A DNA stretch of 64,000 nt from Ulota crispa (Eukaryota > Streptophyta > Bryopsida > Orthotrichales > Orthotrichaceae): the NCBI GenBank assembly GCA_963920765.1, contig OY987247.1, positions 2,418,001-2,482,000 of the forward strand, in the 5' to 3' direction. This document shows, one piece after another, positions 1-11,240 of this stretch. Under the pieces are notes generated by a model. The model was not told the DNA's origin. It saw only the letters and a list, made by a program, of their open reading frames with translations, and did not search any database. Made by a program: the position numbers and the translations under genes. Within the stretch, counting starts at the first letter, position 1. Each line of letters starts with the position of its first letter.

Positions 1-93
1 AACAAGAGTCTCAAGAAAGGATCAAGATTAAATTAAATTAAAATAAATCAAGCGGAATTCTCACAAGGTTGTACTTAGGAGTGATAATCTTAC

Positions 94-2286
94 CCGACCC
101 TTGGGCAGCATGCCACGCACTGCATGTTCCACAATGCGCTCTGGAATTCTCTTCTGCAAATTATCAAAAGTCTCCTCTGTCATACCTCCAGGCCTGCCTG
201 AATGCCGCCTGTAGATCTTCTGCGCTCGTTTCTTCCCTGTCACTCCCACCTTCTCCGCATTGATCTGCATTCAAAGTCACTCGTGTTTCAAATCAACAAA
301 ACACAGAAAGAAGAGGAGAGAAAGAAAATGCAATCTCGACCATGCTTGTGCCAAAAGGGACGGAAACGAACCACCACAACGTAAGCGCCCATGTCGATGG
401 ACGGAGTGAAGGCGGGGATGTTCTTGCCGCGGATATGAATGGCGATGGTGGAGGCCAGGCGGCCCAGGCGCTTGTCTGCTGCATCCACTATGTACCACGT
501 CTTCTCCACATTCTTGTGGTCGTCTGCTTTCGGGTAGTACGTCGTGTTCCACACATCCTGCATTCAGCATTCCATCTCTACTTAGAAACACCAAAACTTT
601 CCATGCCAGAGCACACCTGGACAGAGATAACTGCACGTCTTTCAAAAACCATGTAATCAACCTAGGACCCAAACGGAAAAACTCATGTTATATCAATGAT
701 AACATGGTACCAGTGGTTGCAATTCAATGCCACGTGGCAGTACAAGAGGCTTAACATACTAGAGTAAACATACTGAAGCCGAAGCATGTCGCTAGAGACC
801 ATCATAAGAACAACAAAGGAACTAAGGAGTCTTGCTATTCACTGGGACGATTAGGTGGCACGTGAATAATGACATGGCAATGTATAAGTAAGTAGTTTTC
901 TTGCACACAGTATTATTTGGACGAATTTCGTGGAATGCGGTGATAAGAAGAACTTTCATTGAATATTTATGCCATGTAAATTGGGCCTAATGCTTGCCAT
1001 TGACCTGGTGCGGTAAAACTCTAAATCAGTCACGTAGTGGATAATACGGTACGGTGGATTATCTATGATAACATTACTAATTGCTGTTCCATTACAGGTT
1101 AGCTAACCTATTTCACAGGCTCAACTACATAGAACACTTGCAGGATAGAAAATTGTATCAAACCAGCTCTTGAACTGTAAGATATGCTTAATGAGATTTT
1201 ATACAGAAAAATGTACTCGCACGTCACCGAATATAAGGAAAGAATGTGTATAATGTCGATCCTAAAATTAACTCAGAATTGACCAATTAACGAAAGAAGC
1301 AACGACATTCTTGCAAGCAATAGAGAGACAAAATGTAGCTAAAGTAGGGACACCCAAAATTGCCAGGGAATCGTTTGTATCAAACGTGGTTCAAGTCCTC
1401 CTATTGTCTAATAAAAGATTTTACGGAAACTTTCATGGATACCCCTGAAGGTCGCAATATTTACAAAGACACCCCTGCCTTTTCAGAAAATACACAAATA
1501 CCCTTGGACCATAAAAAGCCATAATTTTTAGGCATTTATTTGTTGTGCTTGTACTTCCTTGACCAATGTTGAAGAAGGGAACGTAATGAAACAAAAAAGA
1601 AGCAATAATGTGCGCACAAAGGAAGAAGGAAGTGGCATGCACAACAAAACAAATGCCTGAAAACTTTGGTGCAAGGGTGTTTGTGTAATTTCTAAAAATC
1701 CAGGGGTATCTATGTAAATAATGCAAACTTCAGGGGTATTCATGAAATTTTCTCATGACTTTAGCACCTCCCGATACAGCTTTGAACTTTTCATAACTTT
1801 TGCATATTATCCAAATACCGCATTAGAATCCTCTTTTCATTCGCCGACAAGAGCACTCAACAGCAACCGTGTTGGAAAACTAAAAATGGTGATTTAGGGT
1901 TTCCCTACGAAAAGTTGAATTTGGCAGGACTGCACTGTCAAGGTCTCTCTTTGAAATGAATGCAATTCTAAAACACCTCAAAATTGTGTTTAAATGAAGA
2001 ATGAGGAATAGAATGAGAGGTGCAGCGACATGCTTACGGGTCCCAATTTCTCGATGCCTTCGTACATCCAGCGGTGCTCGGCGGGAATGAAGCCGCCCTT
2101 GGCAGAAACTGTTAAGCTGCGGGGCCGCACCAGAGGCAAGGAAACGCGCCTCCGCAGCGACAGAAGCGTGGTCTTGCCAGTGAAGGAGGAGGTGAGCGAG
2201 GCCGAGGTGGACGGGGAAGGCGACGCCAGCGACATGGACGTGAATTGGGCCGCCATGGCAGCTGCTGCAGCTGTGGAGGGAGCCAT
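94..2286 (-). CDS. RPL13: Plastid 50S ribosomal protein uL13c (RPL13), 3'-truncated by window edge
   Basis: Nucleus-encoded protein of the large subunit of the chloroplast ribosome. Three exons are visible: 2286-2038, 557-372 and 264-94, with introns starting GTAAGC, GTTCGT and GTAAGA and acceptors ending TGCAG. All junctions are phase 0. Exon 1 (83 codons) opens with an Ala/Ser/Thr-rich, acid-poor stretch typical of a plastid transit peptide, then the lead-in [13 protein letters not shown]. Exon 2 has [14 protein letters not shown] and KRLGRLAST, and exon 3 has [14 protein letters not shown] and [17 protein letters not shown], all hallmarks of the uL13 family. The expected last ~45 residues lie beyond the left edge. 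I chose the ATG at 2286 because it starts the transit-like segment; a second ATG ten codons in is possible, and the open frame upstream of it looks like UTR. Intron 1 (about 1.48 kb) carries a miniature transposon. Confidence 0.93.
1426..1752. mobile_element. MITE (327 bp) in intron 1 of RPL13, ATGGATACCCCTGAAG-type termini
   Basis: The left end GAAACTTTCATGGATACC pairs with the right end as an inverted repeat (right end reversed: GAAAATTTCATGAATACC). A second, diverged copy lies at 46964-47272 with the same termini and the same internal GTGGCATGCACAAC segment. There is no coding capacity. A clean target duplication is not visible. It sits wholly within the first intron of the ribosomal protein gene. 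Confidence 0.75.
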
Positions 2287-2513
2287 CGCTGGAGAACTGG
2301 AATCTGAAATGCTGCAAAATGCAAAGTTTCTCTGGGCAAGTCGTCGTTTTTGGATAAGGCACCCCACTCCAGGTCCCAGCAGAGGTTCAATCCGAGGTCT
2401 CATTTCAAGTCCCAATAAAGGTGTTCTTCGAGATCCTCATACATGACTGGGGCCTGTGTCCAGAATCGAGGTCTTCGTTGGACGTCACAAAGTTCCTGCC
2501 CTGACTATCGATA
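2287..2513. other. Upstream region / 5' leader of RPL13
   Basis: This stretch precedes the uL13c start codon on the minus strand and shares a leftward open frame for about 130 bases, which is probably untranslated leader. I see no clear TATA box. The adjacent miniature transposon begins at 2514, so the native promoter may be short or include that element. Confidence 0.4.
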
Positions 2514-2925
2514 AGGTAGGAGAACCTAAATGTAACACCATTATCGGTACCTACAAACAAACCTAAAAATTACACCCTGCTGCAAGCAAATAAGACACAC
2601 AGTTCAACAAAACTTATCACTATAATGGAATATAGTGAACATAAAATTGTTTAGGTGGTAGAGAAGATACACATGTAGCATAGTCTTTTTGTCATTATTT
2701 TTTTATTTTAATAGGAGCATTTCAATGGGGTCTAGTGTTTACAATAGGTAAATTTAGAGAGTTGCCTTCAACAATTCCTAATTTATTCATACAATCTCAG
2801 AAAATTCCAAAACTAATTTTGTTTGCAGTTGTGCCTATTTCCTAACAAGCACATGCATTATATTCTAAAAAAACCTTGACAATCACCACATCTAAAGCAC
2901 GTGTCAGTTATAGGTTCTCCTACCT
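2514..2925. mobile_element. Inverted-repeat MITE, AGGTAGGAG termini, TA target duplication
   Basis: The ends AGGTAGGAGAACCTA and its reversed partner at 2911-2925 form an inverted repeat of about 15 bp, flanked on both sides by TA (2512-2513 and 2926-2927). A TA duplication is the signature of Tc1/mariner-type (Stowaway-like) elements. No ORF. The AGGTAGG terminus is shared with elements at 7915 and 16359. Confidence 0.65.
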
Positions 2926-2927
2926 TA

Positions 2928-4067
2928 ATGTCAATATCAGTGCTCTTTCATTTAATTGATGGTTACATTCAAAAAATTCACTCTGAGTATCAAAGTAACA
3001 CGGCTTAATCATCCTAATTTCATTTTTTTTAGTATTACTTAACATCTATACAATTGACTAGTTAAAGATTGCAAAGCCATCAAAATTGCACACCCCATTT
3101 ATTCAAATTTCAGATTTGTAACTCAAATCAAGAAATCTGTAGTTTTTTTGAAACTGTATTTATTACTTTATATATTCTAGGCTTTGTCTACCAAAGAATT
3201 GTGTGCCTCCATAATTCATCTCTGTATACAAAGAGATTTGTGACTCCAACTCAGAGTTGGTTGCCTGGTCCTTCATTGAGCTTGTACAAGACACTGATTT
3301 GGCCAATTTCAAAGGGGACAATAGAGTCCAAGTTCACTTTGGCCTTGTTCCTGCATTGAACACCACTAGCTAATGATGAGTTCAGTAACCTTGAGCATGG
3401 TGCTTGAATGAGAATCAAATAGCTGGAGAGGGCCCGGTGAAATGCTATATTCTTCCTAATATCCTTGCTCATGTGCCATCAAACTTCCCAAGTTTGAGAA
3501 GCCTTTTTGGTATACATTAAATTTGAAACTGACGCCCCTTCGTAATATTGAACACACCAGTGTGTTGTATTGTCTTGTATACTTGTATCCGCTCCTAGCA
3601 GATGGAGAATATTATTGTAGTACTTGAGTTCTCAATTGATTTTATCATTAATAGTGAGCCTGAAGTACATATATTTGAGCTTCAAAGATGTTATTCTTGC
3701 ACTACTTCTAAACCGGTGACGGAGTAGATCACCGGATGCACCCATGTGCATTGATCTTGGAGAACAATTGGAAACCTGGGCCTCAGATGCAAATTGTATG
3801 TACAAATGAGAAAGTTAGCTTCATGAAGGGGCTGCGCAACAACTCTTCTGTTTCATCAACACCATCACTAGAAAACCATGATATCTTCAACTTAAATTGT
3901 AGCCAAGGAAGAAAACATGAAAGGCAAGAGAATGTCTTGGCATAATTTTGTTCTCATATTGACCACAATGGCAAAACACATTGTGTCACTGCGGAGACTT
4001 TCCCAGTAGAATTGACGAAGGTTGCAAGGTACAAAGCTAGATTGCAAACAAATGACAAAAAGTTTGA
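2928..4067. other. Intergenic, no gene recognised
   Basis: AT-rich sequence with only short chance ORFs; the 96-aa plus-strand ORF near 3.1-3.4 kb resembles nothing I know. No RNA gene or clear repeat structure was seen. Confidence 0.5.
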
Positions 4068-4322
4068 AACATCGTATTAAGTAATTTGGGAAAAAGGGTA
4101 CTTTTTGGGACTTTTGAAGGTTTTAGGTGATCACCTAGATTCGAGCTCCAGTATTTTTTTTGGTACACGTGTCCTCACTTGAGAGAAGGAATTTGTGAGG
4201 GAAAAAATCTTAATGGCTCAAACTGAATTTGATACCTTTGAATCTGGTTTAAGGTGACTTTTTGGGTTTTAGGTGAAGTACAAAATGGGAACCCTTTTTC
4301 CCAGATTACTTAATACAATGTT
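4068..4322. mobile_element. MITE of the 4-bp-TSD family (255 bp), TSD TTGA
   Basis: The left terminus AACATCGTATTAAGTAATTT pairs with a near-perfect inverted right terminus. The flanking four bases are TTGA on both sides (4064-4067 and 4323-4326). The interior carries the family segments CACGTGTCCTCACTTGAG and a GGTTTAAGGTGACTTTTTGG-type block also seen at 17848, 18565, 23659, 29250 and 44013. Non-coding. Confidence 0.8.
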
Positions 4323-5587
4323 TTGAGTGCCTGGACTCATTTGGACCCAAGGAATCTGAAACTCCAAAAGCAAGGCGCATAATTCCGAGCTTCCAGTGTA
4401 CGAGGTCCTTGAAGCCGGGAAATGCATAGGATCTGAAGCACGTCTAAGGGATACTGTAGAGCTCATATAGTTGCCCCAGATAAACTTTCACTGCTGCCAG
4501 ATAGGCAGATAAACAAGTCCCAGTACTTGCTGAATCTCACCTCAAAGGATTCACTGATTGGAGCAATTGGAGAAGTCAAAGACAGAGTCACCGGCACAGA
4601 ATAATATATCCAGCACGTCTTTTATGGTTTGCAAAAGTATCCATTCTAGGAGATTAAGAAATGATAATAATCACAAACTTAAGGCTTTTTGTCAGATTTA
4701 CAGCTAGTCTAGATGCAGAATTAAAAAAATTACCAAGTGAGAAGCTTCAATTCCAGCACAATTGTTGTGTAGCATAACCTAACATGTCCCAATTTTTTGT
4801 GCTAATCCCACGACGTCACTCAAGCGGGGGTTTCCATCTAGAGAATGCAGGGTAGTAAACTAGGCCAAAATTAAAGGTCGCAATGGCGTGGTTGGTTCTC
4901 CAACCTTCTGTTTGTATTTGTGATAATCACGAAGGAACTCTTACGCTCGGATCTTTGGGTTAAAAATTATAAGCCTAAAACCCAAATCAAGCATCAGATT
5001 CTGTAAACACAAATGTAAGGCAATGGAGCTACTGCTTGGCCTAGTTTTGTCAGCTATTGATGCAATTGAATGCCACAATTTTGGCGCTTTATTTTGTAAC
5101 ATGTCATTCATAGTTGTTGCTTTAGGCAAGATTTGGCTAGCGGATAGCATAGGCAGATGCACAAAATTGAAGGCGCTAATGTCCGTCCACTCTTTACTCT
5201 TTAGGACATTGTAGGATTTTTGACCTAAGAAAGGAAAAATCAAATTACTATTTTTCATTTTTACTAAATATATGATATGACTTGAAATCTTTTTGTTGAC
5301 AACAATGAGTATCACTAGCATGTACAAAATAAGCTTCTCTATCATTTTTTATCATGTTTTGAAATCATCTATGAGTGTACTACATTGTACGGACATGAGC
5401 CCACAATCGGGCACTTTGTGCTGACGGACGGGCGGTCCAATGTAACAACCATGATGCCATTTTAACCATTTTAACATAAATCACCATAGAACCAGTTCCA
5501 ATGCCTGTGATCATGAACAGAAGCTAGCCTCAACTATTTTCAGTGCACCTTAATCTTGCCCATTAGTCCTCCAGCTTAATTTGCATG
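4323..5587. other. Intergenic region 3' of the F-box gene
   Basis: No gene recognised. Short ORFs in both directions near 4.9-5.3 kb look like chance frames in AT-rich DNA. The part next to 5588 would contain the 3' untranslated region of the leftward F-box gene. Confidence 0.45.
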
Positions 5588-6838
5588 CTACCAGGGTGTG
5601 TTGGGCAGCAAGAGGTTCATGTTCTTCCCAATCCAGACACGGTCTTCCCCATCAGGAAGCAGACCCAGCGGATTCGGAGGCAAGTCATCGTCGTCATCCC
5701 AGGAAAGCGTCACCACATCAAACACTTTGCACTTCCCAGAGACGTTCGACATCACCATCAAAGACGTGCCAAACCCGATCACGATCATCTTCGGAATCTC
5801 CCCATCCACCGCCAGTTGAATGTCAAACCTTGACACCACCTGTTCTCTCAGCAATACGTACACCGGATCTATCCTCCTCTCAGAGATTTTGACTTCCTCC
5901 ACTACAAAATAGCACTCAGCACCAGGATGCCTTCGAGACCATGACACGAGAAACAAGCGGTTAGCGCTGACAACAAGCTTCGGGTCGTAGAGGTTATCGC
6001 CCACATTCGGGTCCAGATCAGCTTGAATGATGCTCCACTTATCCTCTGCTAAACTATACGCCCACAGTGGATCAAATTCTAAGTCGTCTTCACGAGCCAT
6101 GAGCAGAACAATCAGTCCATGGAACACCACAAAGCAACAGAGCTGAGAGACGACACGTGTGTCCCAATCAGGGTTAGTCACGCTCTGCCACTCATCAGTT
6201 ATTGAATCATACACACGCACCAATGGATCGTTCAGAATTTGCAACCGCTCGTCCTCGCTGGTATCAGGGTCATTTAATTTCACTGTCTTGTCATAGCGGT
6301 GGTTTATGAGAAACACTTTGAATGTATTCGAGATGCTGTCGACAACCAAACCAGGCTCTGGAAACAATACAGAGGTCTTGTGCCACGGTGCAACAGGCAG
6401 ATCTTTGGCTTCGTTATCCATGAGATTATGAACCAATAACGAATTTCCAGTCCAGGGGTGTGTAGTTCGGCAAACCAGACCGCTATCCATGGCCTCAAGA
6501 TGTGGCATTCTGAGGATGTAGGGGCGATACAGTTCCTTGAGTCGGTACCAGCGTTTGGCTTTGAGGTCAAGCATGTACCATCCAGAGTCAAAAATGATGT
6601 TTTCATCTGGCAGCTGTGGGAGGTGGCTACTCACGTAGCGCATGACGATGAAGTTTGCATCTTGAGACTTTGCTAGATTTTTGGCGTGGAGAATGATAAA
6701 GTGACGGTCGCGGAGGAGGCTGTTCCATTGTTTGCTGACTGTGCGGTATCTGCATACATCGGGTACTGGAAGGAAGGACAGCACTCGCTCTACAATGTCA
6801 AGTTGGGATGCAAGTCCCGAGGTCCGGAATAAATCCAT
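5588..6838 (-). CDS. F-box protein with C-terminal F-box-associated/kelch-like region
   Basis: A 416-residue uninterrupted ORF. Residues ~12-45 form an F-box: LDIVERVLSFLPVPDV followed by CRYRTVSKQWNSLL, with the conserved Leu-Pro and Trp. F-box proteins bind SKP1 and bring substrates to SCF E3 ubiquitin ligases. The rest (LKAKRWYRL, VYDSITDEWQSV, WAYSLAEDKWSII) has the spaced Trp/Tyr pattern of plant F-box-associated or kelch-like beta repeats that choose the substrate, but the repeats are weak and I cannot assign a subfamily. The tail has an acidic run (WDDDDDLPP). Single exon, as in many plant F-box genes. Several shorter ORFs on both strands inside it are shadows. The substrate is unknown. 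Confidence 0.88.
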   Translation of the reverse strand: MDLFRTSGLASQLDIVERVLSFLPVPDVCRYRTVSKQWNSLLRDRHFIILHAKNLAKSQDANFIVMRYVSSHLPQLPDENIIFDSGWYMLDLKAKRWYRLKELYRPYILRMPHLEAMDSGLVCRTTHPWTGNSLLVHNLMDNEAKDLPVAPWHKTSVLFPEPGLVVDSISNTFKVFLINHRYDKTVKLNDPDTSEDERLQILNDPLVRVYDSITDEWQSVTNPDWDTRVVSQLCCFVVFHGLIVLLMAREDDLEFDPLWAYSLAEDKWSIIQADLDPNVGDNLYDPKLVVSANRLFLVSWSRRHPGAECYFVVEEVKISERRIDPVYVLLREQVVSRFDIQLAVDGEIPKMIVIGFGTSLMVMSNVSGKCKVFDVVTLSWDDDDDLPPNPLGLLPDGEDRVWIGKNMNLLLPNTPW

Positions 6839-7914
6839 TGTTGCCTTTAACTGTCATACTGTCAAACATGTTTTTGATTACAGAACAGTTCCAATAAGTC
6901 GTATACAGTATGAATCACAAAATGTAACGAAGCAATACCTTCATCTTTCAACCAATTCTTATTAAGGTTTAGGCTACCTTCAGACCGCACTAATGGTTTC
7001 CTTCACTAGAACTTAATATTTGGACTACCTGAACTTGAGAGGAGTACATATGCATTAGTCTCATGGTGTTCCAGCTCCGTCAGTCACTTCACATTCTCAT
7101 CCATGGCCATCTGGTTCTGAATCGATGTTTCGCTACGGCCATGTCCAGTTTCTTCGTCAACATCCAAAGCTGGAACATCCGTGATTTTCCTTATTCTAAT
7201 GCAAATAGTTAAGATAGTAGAAGTGGGAGAGACATGCTTTTGAGTTGCAGAGCCTCAATTCGATACTTTGGCGAATTTCTGCGTGCGAAAATGTGCTGAA
7301 TATTAGATCTTTCAAATGCTCAGATGGGGTTTTCTTTTGCATATCTGAGAGCACAAGGTTCTACAGATTTGGAGGTTAAGTTTAAAGTTTCTCGAACGGC
7401 TCGGGCGTCTCAAATTCTCTGTTTCGATTTTGAAAGTCCGTTTCTGAAAGCGCCAGTTTGGTGGAAATTAGGTCAAGGTAACAGCTATGACCATGTCAAA
7501 GCATCTCCAGCATTGCACTTCAAACTTGACAAATTAAGAGATTACATTTATTTTTGAAGAGCCCTCAAAACTCTTATTCTTCAACCTTGTACTTCAAATG
7601 TGTCCCATAAACAATCATTTGACCATCCACCAAGTTAAATATAGGATAAAGCCCACTAAACATAAGATGAATAGTGAGAAAAGTCCTTGCTTGACATACT
7701 AAGATGGAGTGCCAAGAGAGTATTTTGATGGGCCCATAACACTTATCATCCGTACTTTGAAGTGTGACCTTGCAAGGGCAACGTTAGACGGATGCTTTTA
7801 GAGAGGAATAGGAGCTGTTTGTTGAGAAATATCTAGCTAAAATTTTGAGGTTCAAAATTTTGTTTAGTCCCTGCCATGAAGGCCCTTTGGTTCTGTTCTT
7901 TTTTTAAGCCTTTA
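6839..7914. other. Upstream region of the F-box gene / intergenic
   Basis: This should contain the promoter and 5' leader of the leftward F-box gene. I could not place a convincing TATA box. The 77-aa plus ORF at 7324-7557 is not recognised. No repeats are obvious until the element at 7915. Confidence 0.4.
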
Positions 7915-8275
7915 AGGTAGGCGCACCCATAAGCGTGGAAATAAGGGTTTTGGAGTAGGTAAAACAATTGACTAACTTTGAAACAAATATTGTACGTTAC
8001 GAAATGGAAACCAAAAATATTGACATCAATTTCAAGGTTCCAATTGCAAGCATTTGTTCACAGAGATTTTTCAAAGTCCAAAATCACTGAAATTGTAGGA
8101 ACTATGTGTAAGAGATGCTAATCACAAGGCTTGTTGGTCCTTAAATAGTGAGATGAGTACTCAAAACCTCATGCTAGTCACCCACAACCATCACTTCATC
8201 ACCCATAACCATCACTCAGTCACCCACAACCATTTGTCGGGCATGGGGATGCAACGCTTATGGATGCTGCTACCT
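7915..8275. mobile_element. MITE with AGGTAGGCGCACCCATAAGCG termini (361 bp), TA duplication
   Basis: The left end AGGTAGGCGCACCCATAAGC is matched by an imperfect inverted right end, flanked by TA at 7913-7914 and 8276-8277. Close copies lie at 26406-26799 and, in the mirror arm, 34132-34525; a related end starts at 63158. The interior carries short direct repeats of CACCCACAACCATCACT. No ORF. Confidence 0.75.
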
Positions 8276-8434
8276 TAACTCTTAAAAGGCGGAGTCTATA
8301 ACCATGGGATCTACCTTGAAACCCTTGAATTGTAATAGTAGTTTTTGAAAACGACAATGTGTAGTTGCATGTTGATGATTGCTCTTTTTTGCTACAAATT
8401 TTTCAATTCCATGTACCAATATTCTAGTGTCTTA

Positions 8435-8958
8435 GGGTCGCTTTACACTAGAAGTCAAGGCCATGAAAATTTGGGGCCACTTTCACCAAAATTTCAGCCC
8501 AAATGGCCTTTAGAACGGCCCCAAGTGCCCATTATAATATGAATATAGTGGGGGCCAACTCTCTTGTGTGTAAAGGTTTTCAGGTCAAAAAGTTGAGGCC
8601 AATAGAGTAAATTTTGAAAATTTTAGGAGAAAATGGATAAAAAAAGAAACCAAGGATAATTGTTAATACTCCATCCTACGGTGTTGAGGATCTCAAAAAA
8701 ATGTTTTTTATTTAAAAAATTGTGTTTTAATAAAATTTGAAAACGGCCCTAGGGCCAAGAATTGGCTTCACATTTTAAGAGACCCAATTTTTGGAGTTGG
8801 AGCCGTGTCAAATCCTATCTTTTAAATACTAGAATATGTTTTGAATATTTGACTTTGACTCCTAGTGTAAAGGCCTTGAGGAATATGAACCAATCAGAAC
8901 CTACGATTGGGCGTGTCAGAGGTTGGAAATCAGCCTTGACTCTAGTGTAAAGCCGGCC
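8435..8958. mobile_element. Tourist-like (PIF/Harbinger) MITE, TTA duplication
   Basis: The left end GGGTCGCTTTACACTAG and inverted right end (reversed: GGCCGGCTTTACACTAG) are flanked by TTA at 8432-8434 and 8959-8961. Three-base TTA duplications with GG.. termini are typical of PIF/Harbinger elements. A further internal copy of the CTAGTGTAAAGGCC motif lies near 8865. No transposase ORF in its 524 bp. Confidence 0.72.
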
Positions 8959-8979
8959 TTAGTGGTAGTAAGACTAGTC

Positions 8980-9401
8980 CTCCCTTTGTCCCAATATAAA
9001 ACTCCAAATTAGGCATAATTCTTTTCCCACTAAAAAGCTCCCTTTTGCTAAATTCAATTGCTAAGAAAGCATTTGTCGTGTCCAATAATCTCATGGGGAC
9101 AAGTTAAGCAATTAGAGAGCATTCCTCTTCTAACAAGCTTGGCCTTGCCCATACGAGGTACCATTCTTGCTACTAATCTTTAAATCATCAACAATGAGAG
9201 GAGCTAGCAATATGTACAAATATGGTAATATTTGCATGGAATTTGGGTGCCCAAACGGCACCATCAATGCTAGAAATTTTGCAATCATTTGGTAGGTGGT
9301 ATATTGATTCTAGAATGCATTTGTCACTAGCATAATGACTAAAAATGCAATTATTCCCTCATGGAGAAATTTTTGGGAGCTTTATAATGGGACATAGGGA
9401 G
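8980..9401. mobile_element. Stowaway MITE
   Basis: The ends CTCCCTTTGTCCCAATAT and (reversed right end) CTCCCTATGTCCCATTAT match the well-known Stowaway terminal consensus CTCCCTCCGTCCC. TA follows the right end (9402-9403), and a TA lies three bases outside the left end, slightly offset. About 420 bp, non-coding. Confidence 0.8.
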
Positions 9402-10304
9402 TAACTAGTAACAACAATGTCAAAATGTGAAGGCTTGAAGGGTAGGGTTATCATATCAGACAAATTAAAGCAAATAGGCATGCCTTTTAACCCCTGAGCG
9501 TCCAGCATAAGTTTACTCAAATCCAAACCCTTTGGAACTTATTTCACTTAAACTATCACTTACAAGAAATCCACAAGATTTGATTGTATTGATTGGTAGT
9601 GAACATAAACCTGAAACTCCAAGAAAAAGGACACGTCCTTCCACCATACCATTGAAAAGATTATAATGGTCAAACAAGAAAAAATTTCAAAACTGAGAGG
9701 CCACTGAGGCACGCAGGGGTTAAGCACAAAAAGACATGTGGATATATTCAACACATATTTTAGGTTTGGAAAAATTAGGGTTTTGCGGTTAAAATTTACA
9801 AAAAAAAATCAAAGTTTTAAGATTTCACTCAAATGTTCCAAATATCATTTGACATTGAGTGAGCAAAGCAATCTTGTACTTAATATGACAACCATGCCGG
9901 TGGGCATGATAAAAAAGCTTTTTCTATCACCATAGTTTTTTGCACTGTGTTTTCATTCTTAAACAATTTCATCAGCTTCTTTTCCATTTTTCCTTTCAAT
10001 TAGTTGTGTTCTCATTCGTTCAATGATAGCGACAAAGCCACGTCAGATTTGATTAGTTCAAGTATTTTTGGATTAAAGAAATGACTGAAGTTTTCTTCTG
10101 TTCCTACGATACGTCCAAGCACAGGATCAAAGCTACTCATGAGGCGACCTCGATGGGCATAATTTTTTGACAGAATGGAACAGCGTATTTTTTTAATATT
10201 TTCGTTGGTAGAGCGACACGCACCCCACCACGCGAGCAGGTAAGGAAAATTTGGATAGAATTGGATAGAATCATAGACGTGTACTTGTTCATCCATAAAA
10301 TCTA
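9402..10304. other. Intergenic; one unrecognised 94-aa minus-strand ORF (10012-10296)
   Basis: The only longish frame is 10012-10296 on the minus strand. Its product has no motif I recognise and could be a decayed exon or chance. The rest is AT-rich with no visible repeats. Confidence 0.3.
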
Positions 10305-10534
10305 CATCAAATAGTGCATTTAGGTTGCCTCACACTAATTCTCATATCTTATTTTTTTACAATTGTAAAAATGATTTCCATCACTAATTATTGCAGTTTT
10401 TTATTATTTTAAAGGGCCTTGCAATCACTACAAAATCTCTGAAAAATAAATTAACAACGTTCAAGTTGTAAACCATGTGAAATCCAAGCATGATCAACAT
10501 ATAGTCTGGGGCAACCTAAATGCACTATTTGGTG
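10305..10534. repeat. Inverted-repeat element (~230 bp)
   Basis: CATCAAATAGTGCATTTAGG continuing GTTGCC at the left is repeated in inverted orientation at 10510-10534 (GGCAACCTAAATGCACTATT). Such arms around a non-coding AT-rich core indicate a MITE. No certain target duplication was found. Confidence 0.55.
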
Positions 10535-10959
10535 TACTAATTTTAGTAATTTTCATCCAAAATCTGGTAAATCTGCTGAAACTTAGGGAGGGTTTCAATG
10601 AATTCATCCATTTTTTCAGAGATTTTTTTAGTGTTCAAGTCGCTAGGCCGATTTCAAGGTAAGATTTAGGCAACTATTTGCCAAGAAAATTTACACTAGA
10701 ATGGAACTATCAACATCGGTTTCAATATTCAACAACTACAATGCTACTACCAAATTACTTCTAATTGATTTGTAGTATAATATTTTTTTCTATAGGAATC
10801 CCAATAGAAACGGCTAGATTTATTGCACGTATGTTGATCTAGGCCCCACCAGCGTTCACGGAATGGGATAATTATTGCCTGCAATCTACCAAAAAACAAT
10901 TAATGCAAAAAGTACATATTACAAATCTTAGAAAAAAATAGATTTTGAGCCAAAAATCA
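10535..10959. other. Intergenic, nothing recognised
   Basis: AT-rich sequence between an inverted-repeat element and a coding-like remnant; no gene or repeat seen. Confidence 0.4.
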
Positions 10960-11240
10960 TACCTGCGCGCTAGTCGATTGCCAGATGCGATGTGGTGATG
11001 ATGGCAATGTTGCCTCAATCTGCTCCAGCCACTCCTGCAATGTTGCACTCTAGCGACACTTGCGGTCCAGATTTAGCAACATACCCTCAATCTCAGCCGT
11101 CCATGTAGCTAGGGTTTCTTGCCTTCTATTATATGTTTTAGCCTATGCCCTTTTGCCTTGTAGTGTAGGGCCTGCAGCTTTACAGCACTGTAGAGCTTGC
11201 TCCTGCAGCGGCTAGGCTACCCTTGCAAAACCTGCACAAC
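10960..11240 (-). pseudogene. Decayed coding-like segment, unrecognised
   Basis: Read leftwards from about 11120, the segment ATWTAEIEGMLLNLDRKC, then a stop, then LQEWLEQIEATLPSSPH looks like real amphipathic helical protein, ending at a possible splice donor (GTATGA). Further right a shifted frame reads KLQALHYKAKGHRLKHI. No family is recognised. It may belong to the adjacent transposon or to an unrelated dead gene. Confidence 0.25.

Noticed and set aside
277..672. 131-codon ORF overlapping uL13c exon 2
   Set aside because: Wrong frame of a confirmed exon.
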